The translations under genes and the position numbers were made by a program. The notes under the pieces are model-generated. The model made no database searches. It had not been told where the DNA came from and saw only the letters and a program-made list of their open reading frames with translations. Positions 17,165-26,117 of a DNA stretch of 43,546 nucleotides are shown here, one piece after another (positions within the stretch are counted from its first letter, which is position 1; the number at the start of each line of letters is the position of its first letter). Origin of the DNA: Bacteroidota bacterium (lineage in GTDB: Bacteria; Bacteroidota; Ignavibacteria; Palsa-1295); the NCBI GenBank assembly GCA_030706385.1, contig JAUZOQ010000020.1, forward strand, positions 1 to 43,546, in the 5' to 3' direction.

Positions 17165-18457
17165 ATGGTATTGCTATCTCTTCTTTTGGGAATTCTTGTG
17201 GGCGGAGCAATCGGCTATCTTCTGCAAAGTTCTAGACTTGCAGGTTTAAGAGCGGAAGTGAATCGCTTACCCGTTCTAACCGATCAGATCCAGACCCTTC
17301 AGTCCGAAAATTCCGATCTGCTCGTGCAACTTACGAAAGCCAGATCCGGTCTCGAGAACGAACTAAAAAGATCGCAGGAGTATCTCGCCTTTATTGAAAA
17401 CGCAGAAAAACGATTTGCTGATACATTCGGAAAATTAAGTAAAGAAGCTCTTTCTGAAAACGCAAAGGACTTTCGCGATCTGGCAACATCGGATTTTTCC
17501 TCCAGGCAAGAACATCTCAATGAATTGCTCAAACCGGTGAAAGAGAATCTCACGAAGTTAGAAGAATTCAATCGCGCTCTTGAAGAAAAACGTGCAAGCG
17601 CCTATTCTTCTCTTGAAGCGCACATCACAAGTCTCGTAGAATCTGAGCAATTCTTGCGCACAGAGACTTCTCAACTTGTCAAGGCTTTGAGACAGCCGGC
17701 AGCGCGTGGCACCTGGGGTGAGCAACAACTTCGTAGGATTCTTGAGATCGCCGGTCTGCAGGAGCACCTTCATTTTAACGAACAAGTATCAATGACGATC
17801 GGAGAGAAAAACCTTCGCGCCGATCTCGTGCTTACGATGGCAGACGGTAAACACATTATCGTCGATTCAAAGGCCCCTATTGAGATCTATATGGATGTCG
17901 TTAATGCGGCAACGAAGGAGGAGCAAGCTGAGCGACTCAGATCATTGACACAGAACATCAAGGCATATGCCAAAGACCTGCAGTCCAAAGAGTATTGGAA
18001 ATTCTACGATGATTCTCCCGGTGTTGTTGTGATGTTCATTCCCGGAGAATCCATTCTGAATGCTGCAATGCAGTTTGATCCTACTCTCTGGGACGAGTGT
18101 GTTCACCGCAGAGTCTTGCTTGCAAGCCCGACAACTCTCATTGCAATTCTCTATAGTATTGCTTTCGGCTGGAGACAGGATAGTTTTGAAAAGAACGCTG
18201 AGGAGATACGAAAAGCTGGCGAAGATATTTATTCGCGACTCTCAGTCTTCGCAGAGCACCTGCAGGATCTTGGCAAGCATCTTAGCCGAAGCGTCAGTAA
18301 ATACAATGATGCTATCGGCTCTCTCGATCGGAGTGTTTTGACCAGTGCACGAAGAATGAACGAGCTGGGAATATCGGCCGGAAAAAAAGTCTTGCCTGAA
18401 TTAGTACCAATTGATCCCGAAACACGATCGTCCCAAGCGCCTGAGTTATTATCTTAG
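17165..18457 (+). CDS. rmuC: DNA recombination protein RmuC homologue
   Basis: A membrane-anchored, coiled-coil protein of the RmuC family (430 residues from this start). The N-terminal hydrophobic segment VLLSLLLGILVGGAIGYLL is followed by a long coiled coil (about residues 25-150) and the RmuC nuclease-like core, with RGTWGEQQLRRILE, LRADLVLTMADGKHIIVDSKAP and VVMFIPGESILNAA. The DSK block resembles the catalytic strand of PD-(D/E)XK folds. RmuC limits inversions at short inverted repeats in E. coli. I chose ATG 17165 because it puts the membrane segment at the very N-terminus, as in E. coli; ATG 17111 would add 18 residues. Neither has a strong ribosome-binding site. It is transcribed away from the DUF1800 locus and converges on the TPR gene. 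Confidence 0.93.
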   Translation: MVLLSLLLGILVGGAIGYLLQSSRLAGLRAEVNRLPVLTDQIQTLQSENSDLLVQLTKARSGLENELKRSQEYLAFIENAEKRFADTFGKLSKEALSENAKDFRDLATSDFSSRQEHLNELLKPVKENLTKLEEFNRALEEKRASAYSSLEAHITSLVESEQFLRTETSQLVKALRQPAARGTWGEQQLRRILEIAGLQEHLHFNEQVSMTIGEKNLRADLVLTMADGKHIIVDSKAPIEIYMDVVNAATKEEQAERLRSLTQNIKAYAKDLQSKEYWKFYDDSPGVVVMFIPGESILNAAMQFDPTLWDECVHRRVLLASPTTLIAILYSIAFGWRQDSFEKNAEEIRKAGEDIYSRLSVFAEHLQDLGKHLSRSVSKYNDAIGSLDRSVLTSARRMNELGISAGKKVLPELVPIDPETRSSQAPELLS

Positions 18458-18526
18458 GTCAGGGAGAAAACGGGCGAGTTGGTGGGGACGCTGCATAACA
18501 ATGGAATAATCCGCCAGAACCAGGGA

Positions 18527-19261
18527 TCACTTTACATCTTCCTCTAACTTATCTAACTCTCCCTTTATTTTTTCTATCTGCTCTGCCATTTTATCATTAT
18601 TCTGTTTTTTTGCCGCTGCCAGTGCGCGGTCAAAAAAAGGTTTGGCATCTCTGACAGCTTTTTGCTTGTCGTCAAGGTTTGCACGGATCGTTAATATTCC
18701 TGCGTTGAAGAGGGCATTGATATGCTCGGGGTCATACTGGAGAGCCTTCTTGATTTCTGCAACCGATGCCTTATAATTGCCTGTCGTCTGGGCCAAGACT
18801 AATGCGTAGTCCACTCTCGCATCAACGTCTTCGGGATATTTAGCCAAAAAGTACTCATACTGGGGCTTAGCTTTATCCCATAGTTCTGCTTCGTAGTACA
18901 CATTTGCCAACATCAGATGTGCCTGAGCATCGTTCGGATTAGCAGCAATAACGCCGATCAGGGAATCGGTCAGCGGAGCATACTGCATCCTTTTGGTATT
19001 CAAGTCCGAGGAATCGGCAGTCGGAGCCCCTACTTGGCCCTTATGCGGATCCTCTGTCATAAATTTCTCGGGCGAACGAGAGAAGAAATAGATCCCAAAT
19101 CCTAAAGCAATCGTGAATAGTATTATTACAACCAGAATGGGTTTTCCGAGTTGCGGAGCGATTTTCGGCTCATTTTTCAGCCGTTCCAGGAGAATATCTT
19201 CGATTCGCGTGGATTGGGGTTTGTTCTCGTTCGAAGACGATGCTGATTGATCGGCGCTCAA
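18527..19261 (-). CDS. membrane-anchored TPR-repeat protein
   Basis: A 244-residue protein with a hydrophilic N-terminus (about 40 residues), one transmembrane helix (about 43-65, ILVVIILFTIALGFGIYFF) and a C-terminal tetratricopeptide region. TPR signatures are NPNDAQAHLMLANVYYEAELWDKA, YPEDVDARVDYALVLAQ and DPEHINALFNAGILTI, so about three repeats. The topology suggests a periplasmic TPR scaffold fixed to the inner membrane, resembling the TPR domains of cytochrome c biogenesis proteins (CcmH/CycH-like), but no cytochrome assembly genes lie nearby. It is followed on the same strand by nothing until the rmuC end, and preceded 54 bases upstream by the HU gene. Specific function unknown. Confidence 0.85.
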   Translation of the reverse strand: MSADQSASSSNENKPQSTRIEDILLERLKNEPKIAPQLGKPILVVIILFTIALGFGIYFFSRSPEKFMTEDPHKGQVGAPTADSSDLNTKRMQYAPLTDSLIGVIAANPNDAQAHLMLANVYYEAELWDKAKPQYEYFLAKYPEDVDARVDYALVLAQTTGNYKASVAEIKKALQYDPEHINALFNAGILTIRANLDDKQKAVRDAKPFFDRALAAAKKQNNDKMAEQIEKIKGELDKLEEDVK

Positions 19262-19315
19262 TGTGTCGGATGTTGGGGAATGGGTCGTGAAGAAATCACT
19301 CGCTTTTGGTACGAA

Positions 19316-19609
19316 TTACTTTTTGGACTTCATCTTTTCGTCGATCATCGCACGAAGTTCGCGTGATGGTTTAAAGGTCGGAACGTAGTGAACGTCAAGC
19401 GGTACCGGCTCTCCGGTTCGTGGATTCCGAGCGATCCTCGGTTTCCGTTGTTTGACCTTAAACGTTCCAAAACCCCGAATCTCAAAATGCTCTCCTTCAG
19501 CCAAGGCTTCGGAGATCGTCTTGAAGAACCCATCGACGAGGATTTCCGTCTCAAGTTTGGTCACACCTGTCGCATTTGCGACGCGATTGACGATATCTGC
19601 TTTTGTCAT
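19316..19609 (-). CDS. HU/IHF-family DNA-binding protein
   Basis: A 97-residue histone-like protein starting MTKADIVNRVANATGV. It has the dimerisation helices at the N-terminus, the GFGTFKVKQRKPRIARNPRTG block (about 47-67) with the DNA-intercalating arm RNPRTGE, and the C-terminal VPTFKPSRELR. It binds and bends DNA as a nucleoid protein. The start at 19609 fits the family; the frame is open upstream to 19696 but that extension has no family similarity. Residue length and the arm sequence are slightly closer to the IHF-like branch than classic HU; the two cannot be separated from sequence alone. Expressed upstream of the TPR gene and downstream of a terminator hairpin. Confidence 0.96.
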   Translation of the reverse strand: MTKADIVNRVANATGVTKLETEILVDGFFKTISEALAEGEHFEIRGFGTFKVKQRKPRIARNPRTGEPVPLDVHYVPTFKPSRELRAMIDEKMKSKK

Positions 19610-19691
19610 AACCGCAAAGTGTATTGTTAACTCATTGTAAACAAAGAAAAACCAGTACTCCGTTCGCCCTATTTCACTATAACACAGAAAA

Positions 19692-19721
19692 GGCACCGTC
19701 GGATTCTATTCCGACGGTGCC
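19692..19721 (-). terminator. strong hairpin between the small unknown gene and the HU gene
   Basis: A perfect 12-bp stem (GGCACCGTCGGA, 19692-19703, with TCCGACGGTGCC, 19710-19721; 6-base loop). On the minus strand it is followed by TTTT, about 27 bases after the stop at 19748. Its presence supports a real minus-strand transcript across 19748-20131. Confidence 0.75.
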
Positions 19722-19747
19722 CGTTTTCTCGATTCAAGTAGAACTCC

Positions 19748-20131
19748 CTATTTTTTGCCTTTTCCCTGAGGCAGCTTTCCCTTACCCGGAGGCGTACATG
19801 GCGGTGGCGGCATCATGCCCAGATCTGCCATCATTTTCATGTTGTCATAAAAACCCCAGTGTTCGACCGCCTTACCGTTCGTGCTTTCTTCGTACAAGAA
19901 ACGAGCAGCACGGATGGTAGCGCTAGAAATACTAGTAAATGTTTCGTATTGTGTTTGACGTGCGAGTATGAATTCAATAACTTGAGGCTGCGAATATAAG
20001 AAAAAACAGGATTCTGCTTCCAAAAATATTTGTGCAATTCCGATCGCGGAACGGACACTCTCTAGCAATGCGATTTTGTAAACGAATTGGCGTGAATAAT
20101 ACTCAGTTAGCGGGCTGGCGAGGCAAGCCAA
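19748..20131 (-). CDS. small hypothetical protein with proline/glycine-lysine-rich tail
   Basis: A possible 127-residue protein that I do not recognise. The C-terminal half (ATIRAARFLYEEST, then VEHWGFYDNMKMMADLGMMPPPP and a PGKGKLPQGKGKK tail) looks like genuine coding sequence, and a minus-strand terminator follows 27 bases after its stop. The N-terminal start is uncertain: the first 20 or so residues look poor and the true start may lie further in. An overlapping frame (20058-19837) contains a lipoprotein-like stretch, HLLVFLALPSVLLVSC, so a frameshift or a misread frame cannot be excluded. It is divergent from the transketolase gene. Confidence 0.45.
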   Translation of the reverse strand: MACLASPLTEYYSRQFVYKIALLESVRSAIGIAQIFLEAESCFFLYSQPQVIEFILARQTQYETFTSISSATIRAARFLYEESTNGKAVEHWGFYDNMKMMADLGMMPPPPCTPPGKGKLPQGKGKK

Positions 20132-20217
20132 ACTGAGAACTTAGAATTTTGAATTCTCGCGGACTCTTCTTTTGGAAATATTGTTTTCGCACCTTCGAAA
20201 TCATTTTACTGGACGCA

Positions 20218-21168
20218 ATGGCAGAACTCAAATTTCATATCTATCCGATCGAATCCGGCTTTCACGGGCCCAAGCGTCCGACTCCGAGCCCTGATCTTAT
20301 TGCGAAGTATAACTACGCGAACTTTAAACCTTTCAAGAATTCCAAGCAGAACAGCGACGAATACATTGCAACTGCAGCCAAGGAGATTCGACGAGATATC
20401 ATTCGGTCTCTTGTAGAAGCTAAAAGCGGCCACTCGGGCGGACCACTTGGAATCTCAGATGTTATGGCGACATTATATTTCGGAGGGGTAATGCGCTACG
20501 ACCCGAAACAGCCGTGGATGGAAAGCAGAGATCGCTTCGTCCTTAGTGCAGGGCACATGGCGCCCGTTCTTTATGCAACTCTTGCAAATGCAGGGTTCAT
20601 GGAGAAGAAGGAATTGCTCACGCTCCGCAAACTTAACTCACGCCTTCAGGGCCATCCAGGACGAGATATGGGACTCCCCGGCATTGAAACCTCGACCGGT
20701 TCTCTGGGACAAGGAATGGGAATTGCCGTCGGGATGGCGCTTGCCGATAAATATGTTTCGAAAAATGATCACCGTGTTTACTGTATTACCGGAGATGGCG
20801 AACTTCAAGAAGGCGAAATATGGGAAGCAGCGATGTTTGCATCTCACTGGAAACTTGATAACCTCTGTGTGCTTGTCGATCGTAATCATTGCCAGATAGA
20901 CGGAAGAAATCCGGATGTTATGGAAGTTGATCCAGTTGCCGATAAATGGAAAGCCTTTGGATTCCATACGATCCATATTAACGGACACAGCATCCCTGAA
21001 ATTCGAGCCGCATACGCCGAAGCAAATAGTGTTAAAGAGAAACCCACATGTATCGTTGCTGAAACGTACATGGGGCATCCGATAAGCTTTATGAATGATG
21101 ATTACCGCTGGCATGGCAAACCCCCGAACAAAGAGCAAGCTGAGAAAGCCCTGGCAGAACTGGAATAA
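20218..21168 (+). CDS. transketolase, N-terminal (thiamine pyrophosphate-binding) subunit
   Basis: A 316-residue half-transketolase binding the pyrophosphate and Mg2+ of TPP. Visible features: KSGHSGGPLGISDVMATLYFGG with the conserved His; the GHMAPVLYA block; LQGHPGR; and the TPP motif GDGELQEGEIWEAA ending in VDRNHCQIDG (GDG...N). It catalyses two-carbon ketol transfer in the pentose phosphate pathway only together with the C-terminal subunit encoded directly downstream. I chose ATG 20218 (MAELKFHIYP); an upstream TTG at 20149 would add 23 residues of unlikely sequence. The gap to the partner gene is 9 bases, so the two are made in equal amounts from one transcript. Confidence 0.95.
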   Translation: MAELKFHIYPIESGFHGPKRPTPSPDLIAKYNYANFKPFKNSKQNSDEYIATAAKEIRRDIIRSLVEAKSGHSGGPLGISDVMATLYFGGVMRYDPKQPWMESRDRFVLSAGHMAPVLYATLANAGFMEKKELLTLRKLNSRLQGHPGRDMGLPGIETSTGSLGQGMGIAVGMALADKYVSKNDHRVYCITGDGELQEGEIWEAAMFASHWKLDNLCVLVDRNHCQIDGRNPDVMEVDPVADKWKAFGFHTIHINGHSIPEIRAAYAEANSVKEKPTCIVAETYMGHPISFMNDDYRWHGKPPNKEQAEKALAELE

Positions 21169-21177
21169 AACATTTTC

Positions 21178-22203
21178 TTGAACGACGTGGAAACTACAAC
21201 AAAGACAATCGCGAATAACGAACCACTTGCTTCGACCAACGGAATGAAACCTAAATTTGAACTGCTCGGAAAAAAAGCTACTCGTTTCGGCTTTGGTGAG
21301 GGGCTCGTCACTCTCGGTGAACGGTATGAGAACGTTGTCGTCTTAGGAGGCGATATCACGGGATCGGTAATGACGTCCTATTTTCAAGAAAAATTTCCCG
21401 ACCGTTTTTTCTCCGCCGGCATTATGGAAGCTACGGCAACACTCGTAGCGACGGGACTAGCTCTCAGCGGCAAAGTCCCTTTCTTTGCAAGCTATGGAGC
21501 ATTCGCTGCCTGCCGTAACACGGATATGCTTCGTATCTCGGTTTGCTACAACGACGCGAACGTAAAGATCGGCGGTGGCCATGCCGGAATTTCCGTAGGA
21601 CCCGACGGCGCAACCCATCAGGTGCTTGAGGAGATCGCCATCACACGCACCCTGCCGAACATGACATTAGTCGTTCCCTGCGACTTTACCGAAGCGAAGA
21701 AAGCAACCGTAGCTATTGGCGAGTTTGTCGGACCTGCCTATATCCGATTCGGAAGAACCGATACTCCCATGTTCACGAAGGAGGATACTCCTTTCGAACT
21801 GGGAAGAGCACAAGTATTCCGCGAGGGAAACGATGTAGCGATTTGTGCATGCGGACCAATGGTTTGGGAAGCTCTTGTGGCTGCCGAAGAATTAGCGAAA
21901 GAAGGAATTGACGCTCGGGTTATCAATGTCTCGACGATCAAGCCTCTCGATAACGCAACTCTTATCGCTGCGGCGAAGGAGTGCGGAGCAATCGTCAGTG
22001 CTGAGGAACATCAGATCACTGCAGGCCTAGGCGGTGCGATCGCAGAACTTCTGGTTAAGGAATATCCTGTGCCGATGGAATTTGTCGGGGTTCACGATAC
22101 CTTCGGAGGCTCCGGTGAACCGGATGAACTGATGGCGCTGTTCGGCCTGACGAGTGTCACCATTATTGAAGCCGCGAAAAAAGTCGTCAAAAGAAAATCT
22201 TGA
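21178..22203 (+). CDS. transketolase, C-terminal (pyrimidine-binding) subunit
   Basis: A 341-residue partner of the upstream subunit. It contains the pyrimidine-binding domain, with GIMEATATLVATGLALSGK holding the catalytic Glu that activates TPP and the FFASYGAF and HAGISVGPDGATHQ blocks, and the C-terminal transketolase domain (VINVSTIKPLD, GAIVSAEEHQITAGLGGAIAE). The start is probably TTG at 21178, 9 bases after the partner's stop; ATG at 21244 (MKPKFELLGKKATRFGFG) would remove 22 poorly conserved residues and is a real alternative. A 230-base stretch with no visible gene or clear hairpin follows. Confidence 0.94.
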   Translation: MNDVETTTKTIANNEPLASTNGMKPKFELLGKKATRFGFGEGLVTLGERYENVVVLGGDITGSVMTSYFQEKFPDRFFSAGIMEATATLVATGLALSGKVPFFASYGAFAACRNTDMLRISVCYNDANVKIGGGHAGISVGPDGATHQVLEEIAITRTLPNMTLVVPCDFTEAKKATVAIGEFVGPAYIRFGRTDTPMFTKEDTPFELGRAQVFREGNDVAICACGPMVWEALVAAEELAKEGIDARVINVSTIKPLDNATLIAAAKECGAIVSAEEHQITAGLGGAIAELLVKEYPVPMEFVGVHDTFGGSGEPDELMALFGLTSVTIIEAAKKVVKRKS

Positions 22204-22432
22204 CGTGAGTCTCCGCACGGTCGGATGACGAATATTACCACCTAATAGTCGATAGGAATCCGATCGCCTGGAATCCTCTGAGGCACTTAATCCTCCGCAC
22301 CTACTTACGAACCTAACTACCCTTACCAACTGTTACTTTTGGCTCGATAAACCGTAGTAATTTTACTGATGGTCCCGGTCATAGGTATTTTGCCGCAGAC
22401 GGGACGTTCTATCTTTTCATTTTTCATTTCTT

Positions 22433-24628
22433 ATGGTTAGATATCTAAAATCCATTCGACCAATTGTTTTTGGAATCGGTATTTTTCTTCTTACTGTTGC
22501 CATTGGATATATTTCTTCCACGCTAGCACAAAAGGAAGCCTCGAAGTCCCATACTGCACCTTCTGCAGTCATAAAATCAGCAGCTTCGCCGGTATTGATC
22601 AAGACAACAAAGGAAGAGATTCGCCTCGACGAATTCGAAGAAGCATATCGCAGGATGAATGATAAGGATCCCTACGGTTCGACGCTTGACTCCTTAAAAG
22701 ATTTCATGACGATCTACTCGGATTACCGTCTCAAACTTTTGGAAGCAAAGGAATTGAAACTCGACCAGGATCCGAAGATCCAAAAAGAAATTGAAGGATA
22801 TCGCGCGATGCTGGCAGGTCCATTCGTTTTGGACAAGACGATCACCGAACCGAATGTGCACCGCATTTGGGAACATCGGCAATGGGAAGTCAATGTTGCA
22901 CATTTTCTTGCTGCGATAAAAAATTCAAACGATCCGGCCGACACACTTCGTGCCTACAAGAAAGTCATGAAAGCTCTTGCCCGCATGAATGAAGGTGAAT
23001 CGATCGGAATGGTCGTGCTCAGCCAAAAGGATGCGGAGTATATCGACGATCCTGTGAAGGCGATGAATAAAGAGCATGAGCGCAAAGAGAAAAAAACGCC
23101 TGATAGCACACTTTGGGAGGGTTCAGACGATCACAATAGCGCAAAGATGGGTGGTGAGTTAGGATATTTTACCGGAGGACAAACCGTCCGGCCGTTCGAA
23201 GAAGCAGCTTACTCGCTCAAGGTTGGCGAGTATACAAAAGTCCCGGTTCGTACTCGCTACGGATATCATATCATTCAGCTTCTGGACAAGCATCCTCGCC
23301 TAGGGGGTTTGAAAGTCCATCATATTCTCGTCAGTATGAACAAGTCTATTCTTGGCGCTGATACCATGCGGTATTATCATGACATCGATAGCTTGTACAA
23401 GGCCATCAAGGCCGGCGCAAAATTCGAAGATGTTGCTCGCCAATCCAGCGATGACAAGTTTACTGCCGAGAAGGGCGGCGATCTCGATTTCATCGACCGC
23501 GAAGTGCGGCGTACGGAGAAGCCTTTCGATCAGACAGCATATTCTCTGAAGGACGGTGAAATGTCTGGCATTATTCGTACGTCGAAGGGATATCATATTA
23601 TCCGTCGCGATGGCTCATATCCGCCGAAGACCTACGATCAGGAAAAGGATATGCTCAAGAAATTGTATAAGCAGTATTACTTCATGGACGATCGCGCCCA
23701 GAAGCTCGCTGAGGTTAAGAAACAAAATAATGCCCACATCGAGCAATCATCTGTTAATATATTCATGTCCCGAGTCGATTCTACCCGGACATCTCTTGAC
23801 ACGGGATGGTCAAAGAAATTCACAATGGGTGAGCGGAATCTGGCCTTGTACAAAATTGGCGAAAATACCTGGAACATCGGGTCACTCATCGATTCGCTCA
23901 ATGCGCAACCTGGTGCTGCACTTTCGCGCAACTCAATTCTCGATCTTATCAATAAGGATCTCGATGATGAGGCGATAGCTATCATGGCAAAGGATGTCAG
24001 CAAACGATTCCCTGAGTTCGAAAAGATCATGGCCGATTACAAGAACGGAATCACTCTCTTCGAATTGGAAAACAAACGGATCTGGTCGAAAGTCGTACCC
24101 GATAGTGCAAAAGAACGGAAATACTTCGAGGAACACAAGGCGCGATTCATGTGGCCTGAAAGGGTTGATGTTTCGGAGATCTATCTCTATAACGATTCGA
24201 TTGCGAAGGTTCTTTACAAGAGAATCATAAACGGTGAAAACTTTGACAGCCTGGCCAAGAAATATACTGAGCGTCCTGGCTTTAAAGAGAAAGCAGGGCA
24301 TTGGGGCCTCATGACTAAGGACGAGAATGAAATGTCTAAGAAGGCCTTTAGCTTCACCGTCGATGATGTCAGAGAACCGTTCAGCTTCCAATCGGGATTC
24401 TCGATAGTTAAGCTGAATCGTCGCGTGCCAATAACGGCTAAAACGTACGAAGAAGCGAAACAGGAAGTTGCCAGCCAATATCAGGATGAGCTTTCAAACG
24501 AGTTGCGACTGGAATGGGTAAGTGACCTTCGTAAAAAATACAAGCGCCAGATCAATACGAAAGTCATCGAAGAGGCCTGGAAAGCCCACCACAGTGCAGG
24601 TGGCCAATCGGGCGCAACTTCGGGTTGA
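22433..24628 (+). CDS. multi-domain parvulin-type peptidyl-prolyl isomerase (periplasmic)
   Basis: A 731-residue envelope protein with an N-terminal membrane/signal segment (about 10-30). Three parvulin (PpiC) units can be seen. Unit 1 is about 153-288, with GGELGYFTGGQTVRPFEEAAYSL and RYGYHIIQLLDK. Unit 2 is about 293-394, with VHHILVS, KGGDLDFIDRE and KGYHIIRR. Unit 3, degenerate, is about 565-665, with RVDVSEIYLYND and SGFSIVKLNRR. The SurA/PpiD-like chaperone arms surround them. It probably assists folding of outer-membrane or secreted proteins. The start ATG lacks a Shine-Dalgarno sequence and is preceded by a T-rich stretch. A second parvulin gene follows 135 bases downstream. Confidence 0.9.
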   Translation: MVRYLKSIRPIVFGIGIFLLTVAIGYISSTLAQKEASKSHTAPSAVIKSAASPVLIKTTKEEIRLDEFEEAYRRMNDKDPYGSTLDSLKDFMTIYSDYRLKLLEAKELKLDQDPKIQKEIEGYRAMLAGPFVLDKTITEPNVHRIWEHRQWEVNVAHFLAAIKNSNDPADTLRAYKKVMKALARMNEGESIGMVVLSQKDAEYIDDPVKAMNKEHERKEKKTPDSTLWEGSDDHNSAKMGGELGYFTGGQTVRPFEEAAYSLKVGEYTKVPVRTRYGYHIIQLLDKHPRLGGLKVHHILVSMNKSILGADTMRYYHDIDSLYKAIKAGAKFEDVARQSSDDKFTAEKGGDLDFIDREVRRTEKPFDQTAYSLKDGEMSGIIRTSKGYHIIRRDGSYPPKTYDQEKDMLKKLYKQYYFMDDRAQKLAEVKKQNNAHIEQSSVNIFMSRVDSTRTSLDTGWSKKFTMGERNLALYKIGENTWNIGSLIDSLNAQPGAALSRNSILDLINKDLDDEAIAIMAKDVSKRFPEFEKIMADYKNGITLFELENKRIWSKVVPDSAKERKYFEEHKARFMWPERVDVSEIYLYNDSIAKVLYKRIINGENFDSLAKKYTERPGFKEKAGHWGLMTKDENEMSKKAFSFTVDDVREPFSFQSGFSIVKLNRRVPITAKTYEEAKQEVASQYQDELSNELRLEWVSDLRKKYKRQINTKVIEEAWKAHHSAGGQSGATSG

Positions 24629-24763
24629 GCAAGAGGAGGTTAATCGCTCTGAATCGATACTCCTGATCACGAGATCCTTTCGAGAGAGTCTCTTTGCTCA
24701 GGCACGGACGCGTATATTGCTCTCATTCTGATGCGTTCAGGAGGGTAAGCCCGCACTCACCAA

Positions 24764-26116
24764 TTGAAAACAATTATGTACTTTTGCCGAAAATATTTCT
24801 GCCTCGCCACCTTACTCTTTCTTTGCAGCGGCCCCTTGTTCGCGCAACCGAAGCAGTTGCGCGATGGTGATAAACTTGACGCTGTCATTGCAGTTGTCGG
24901 CAAGTATCCAATCTTAAAATCGACCATCGATGCCCAGCTCCAGCTCGTCTTGATTCAGACCGGTAAGACCGGCGCTTCGCCTGATACTGTTGCGAAACTC
25001 CGTGATCAGATCTTGCAAACGGAAATTGACCAAAAAGTGCTGCTCGTTCGTGCCGAGTCTGATTCAACGATTTCAGCAACAGAGAGTGAGATCGATGAGC
25101 GCCTGAATGATCGTATTAAGCAATACGAGCGTCAATTCGGCTCGCGGGCCGAGATGGAGAAAGCGTTCGGAAAGACTGTTGCAGAAATCAATTCTTCACC
25201 AGAGTTGCGTGACCGCGCCCGTGAATCCATCCTGATCGAAAAATTGCGCGGCGCTAAATTTTCACGCCCCCCCGTTGTCTCCAAGCGGGATATGCAAGAG
25301 TTCTATGCGGAATACAAGGATAGCCTCCCTATGGTTACTGCTCAAGTTGAGCTTGCAACAATAGTGAAGCTCATCAAGCCGGATCCTCTTCAAAAGGAGA
25401 AGATGAAGGCCTTCGCAAAATCACTTGTCGATTCGCTACGTAACGGTGCCGATTTTTCCGTCTTTGCAATGCGCTACTCGCAGCACTCAACTGCAAAGTC
25501 CGGTGGCGATCTCGGCGGCCCATATCCCCGCGGAACATTCCTTCCGGATTTCGAAGCAGCCGCATTCAGACTTCGGCCGGGAGAAATTTCCGATCCGGTA
25601 GAAACAGATCAAGGAATCCATATCATCAAACTTCTTGACCGAAAGGGCGAAGAGATCAAGGTTGCTCAGATTCTCCTCAAGCCTGAAGCGAGCAAAAAAG
25701 GAGAGGATTCGATCCTCTTCCTCATCGAGAGTCTACGCAAGCGAGCACTTAGTGGAGAAGAGTTCGGACGCCTCGCGGCCGAATACTCGGACGATCAGGA
25801 AACCAAAAGTATCGGTGGATCTCTTGGACGGGTTCGCGTCGAAGATCTGGGAGCAGAGCAGCGGTCGGTTATCGATTCAATGCAGATCGGAGATGTATCA
25901 CGCCCGGTAAAGATTTCGTATTCCAGAACGATGACCGGATTTCAGATCGTCAAACTTATCGGTCGTGTTGAACCACACCATCCTTCTCTGGAAAAAGATT
26001 ACCGTGACCTGGAAGCTCTCGCAATGCAATGGAAAATGGCGAAGGACTTTTCGAAGTTTGTTTCCGATGCACGCAAGAGCGTTTATATCGAGATCAGGGA
26101 TCCGAACAAATTGTAA
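24764..26116 (+). CDS. SurA-like periplasmic peptidyl-prolyl isomerase
   Basis: A 450-residue periplasmic chaperone. A signal peptide (hydrophobic 12-27, cleavage after FAQ at about 28) is followed by the SurA N-terminal helical domain beginning LDAVIAVVGKYPILKSTID, the hallmark opening of SurA proteins. Two parvulin domains follow: about 190-295 (SGGDLGGPYPRGTFLPDFEAA, GIHIIKLLDRKG) and about 297-405 (KVAQILLKPE, SIGGSLGRV). It escorts outer-membrane proteins across the periplasm. The likely start is TTG at 24764 (MKTIMYF), with ATG 24776 as an alternative. It sits between another parvulin gene and an M16 peptidase that begins 1 base after its stop. Confidence 0.92.
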   Translation: MKTIMYFCRKYFCLATLLFLCSGPLFAQPKQLRDGDKLDAVIAVVGKYPILKSTIDAQLQLVLIQTGKTGASPDTVAKLRDQILQTEIDQKVLLVRAESDSTISATESEIDERLNDRIKQYERQFGSRAEMEKAFGKTVAEINSSPELRDRARESILIEKLRGAKFSRPPVVSKRDMQEFYAEYKDSLPMVTAQVELATIVKLIKPDPLQKEKMKAFAKSLVDSLRNGADFSVFAMRYSQHSTAKSGGDLGGPYPRGTFLPDFEAAAFRLRPGEISDPVETDQGIHIIKLLDRKGEEIKVAQILLKPEASKKGEDSILFLIESLRKRALSGEEFGRLAAEYSDDQETKSIGGSLGRVRVEDLGAEQRSVIDSMQIGDVSRPVKISYSRTMTGFQIVKLIGRVEPHHPSLEKDYRDLEALAMQWKMAKDFSKFVSDARKSVYIEIRDPNKL

Positions 26117-26117
26117 G

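Noticed and set aside
20638-21138. Minus-strand frame of 166 codons opposite the transketolase N-terminal subunit
   Set aside because: It lies entirely within a well-conserved gene, has no domain and no ribosome-binding site.
22204-22432. Possible small gene or RNA between the transketolase and parvulin genes
   Set aside because: No frame with coding character, no strong hairpin and no repeat is visible in this 229-base gap.
23933-24478. Minus-strand frame of 181 codons opposite the triple-parvulin gene
   Set aside because: It is a shadow of the coding strand with no domain features.
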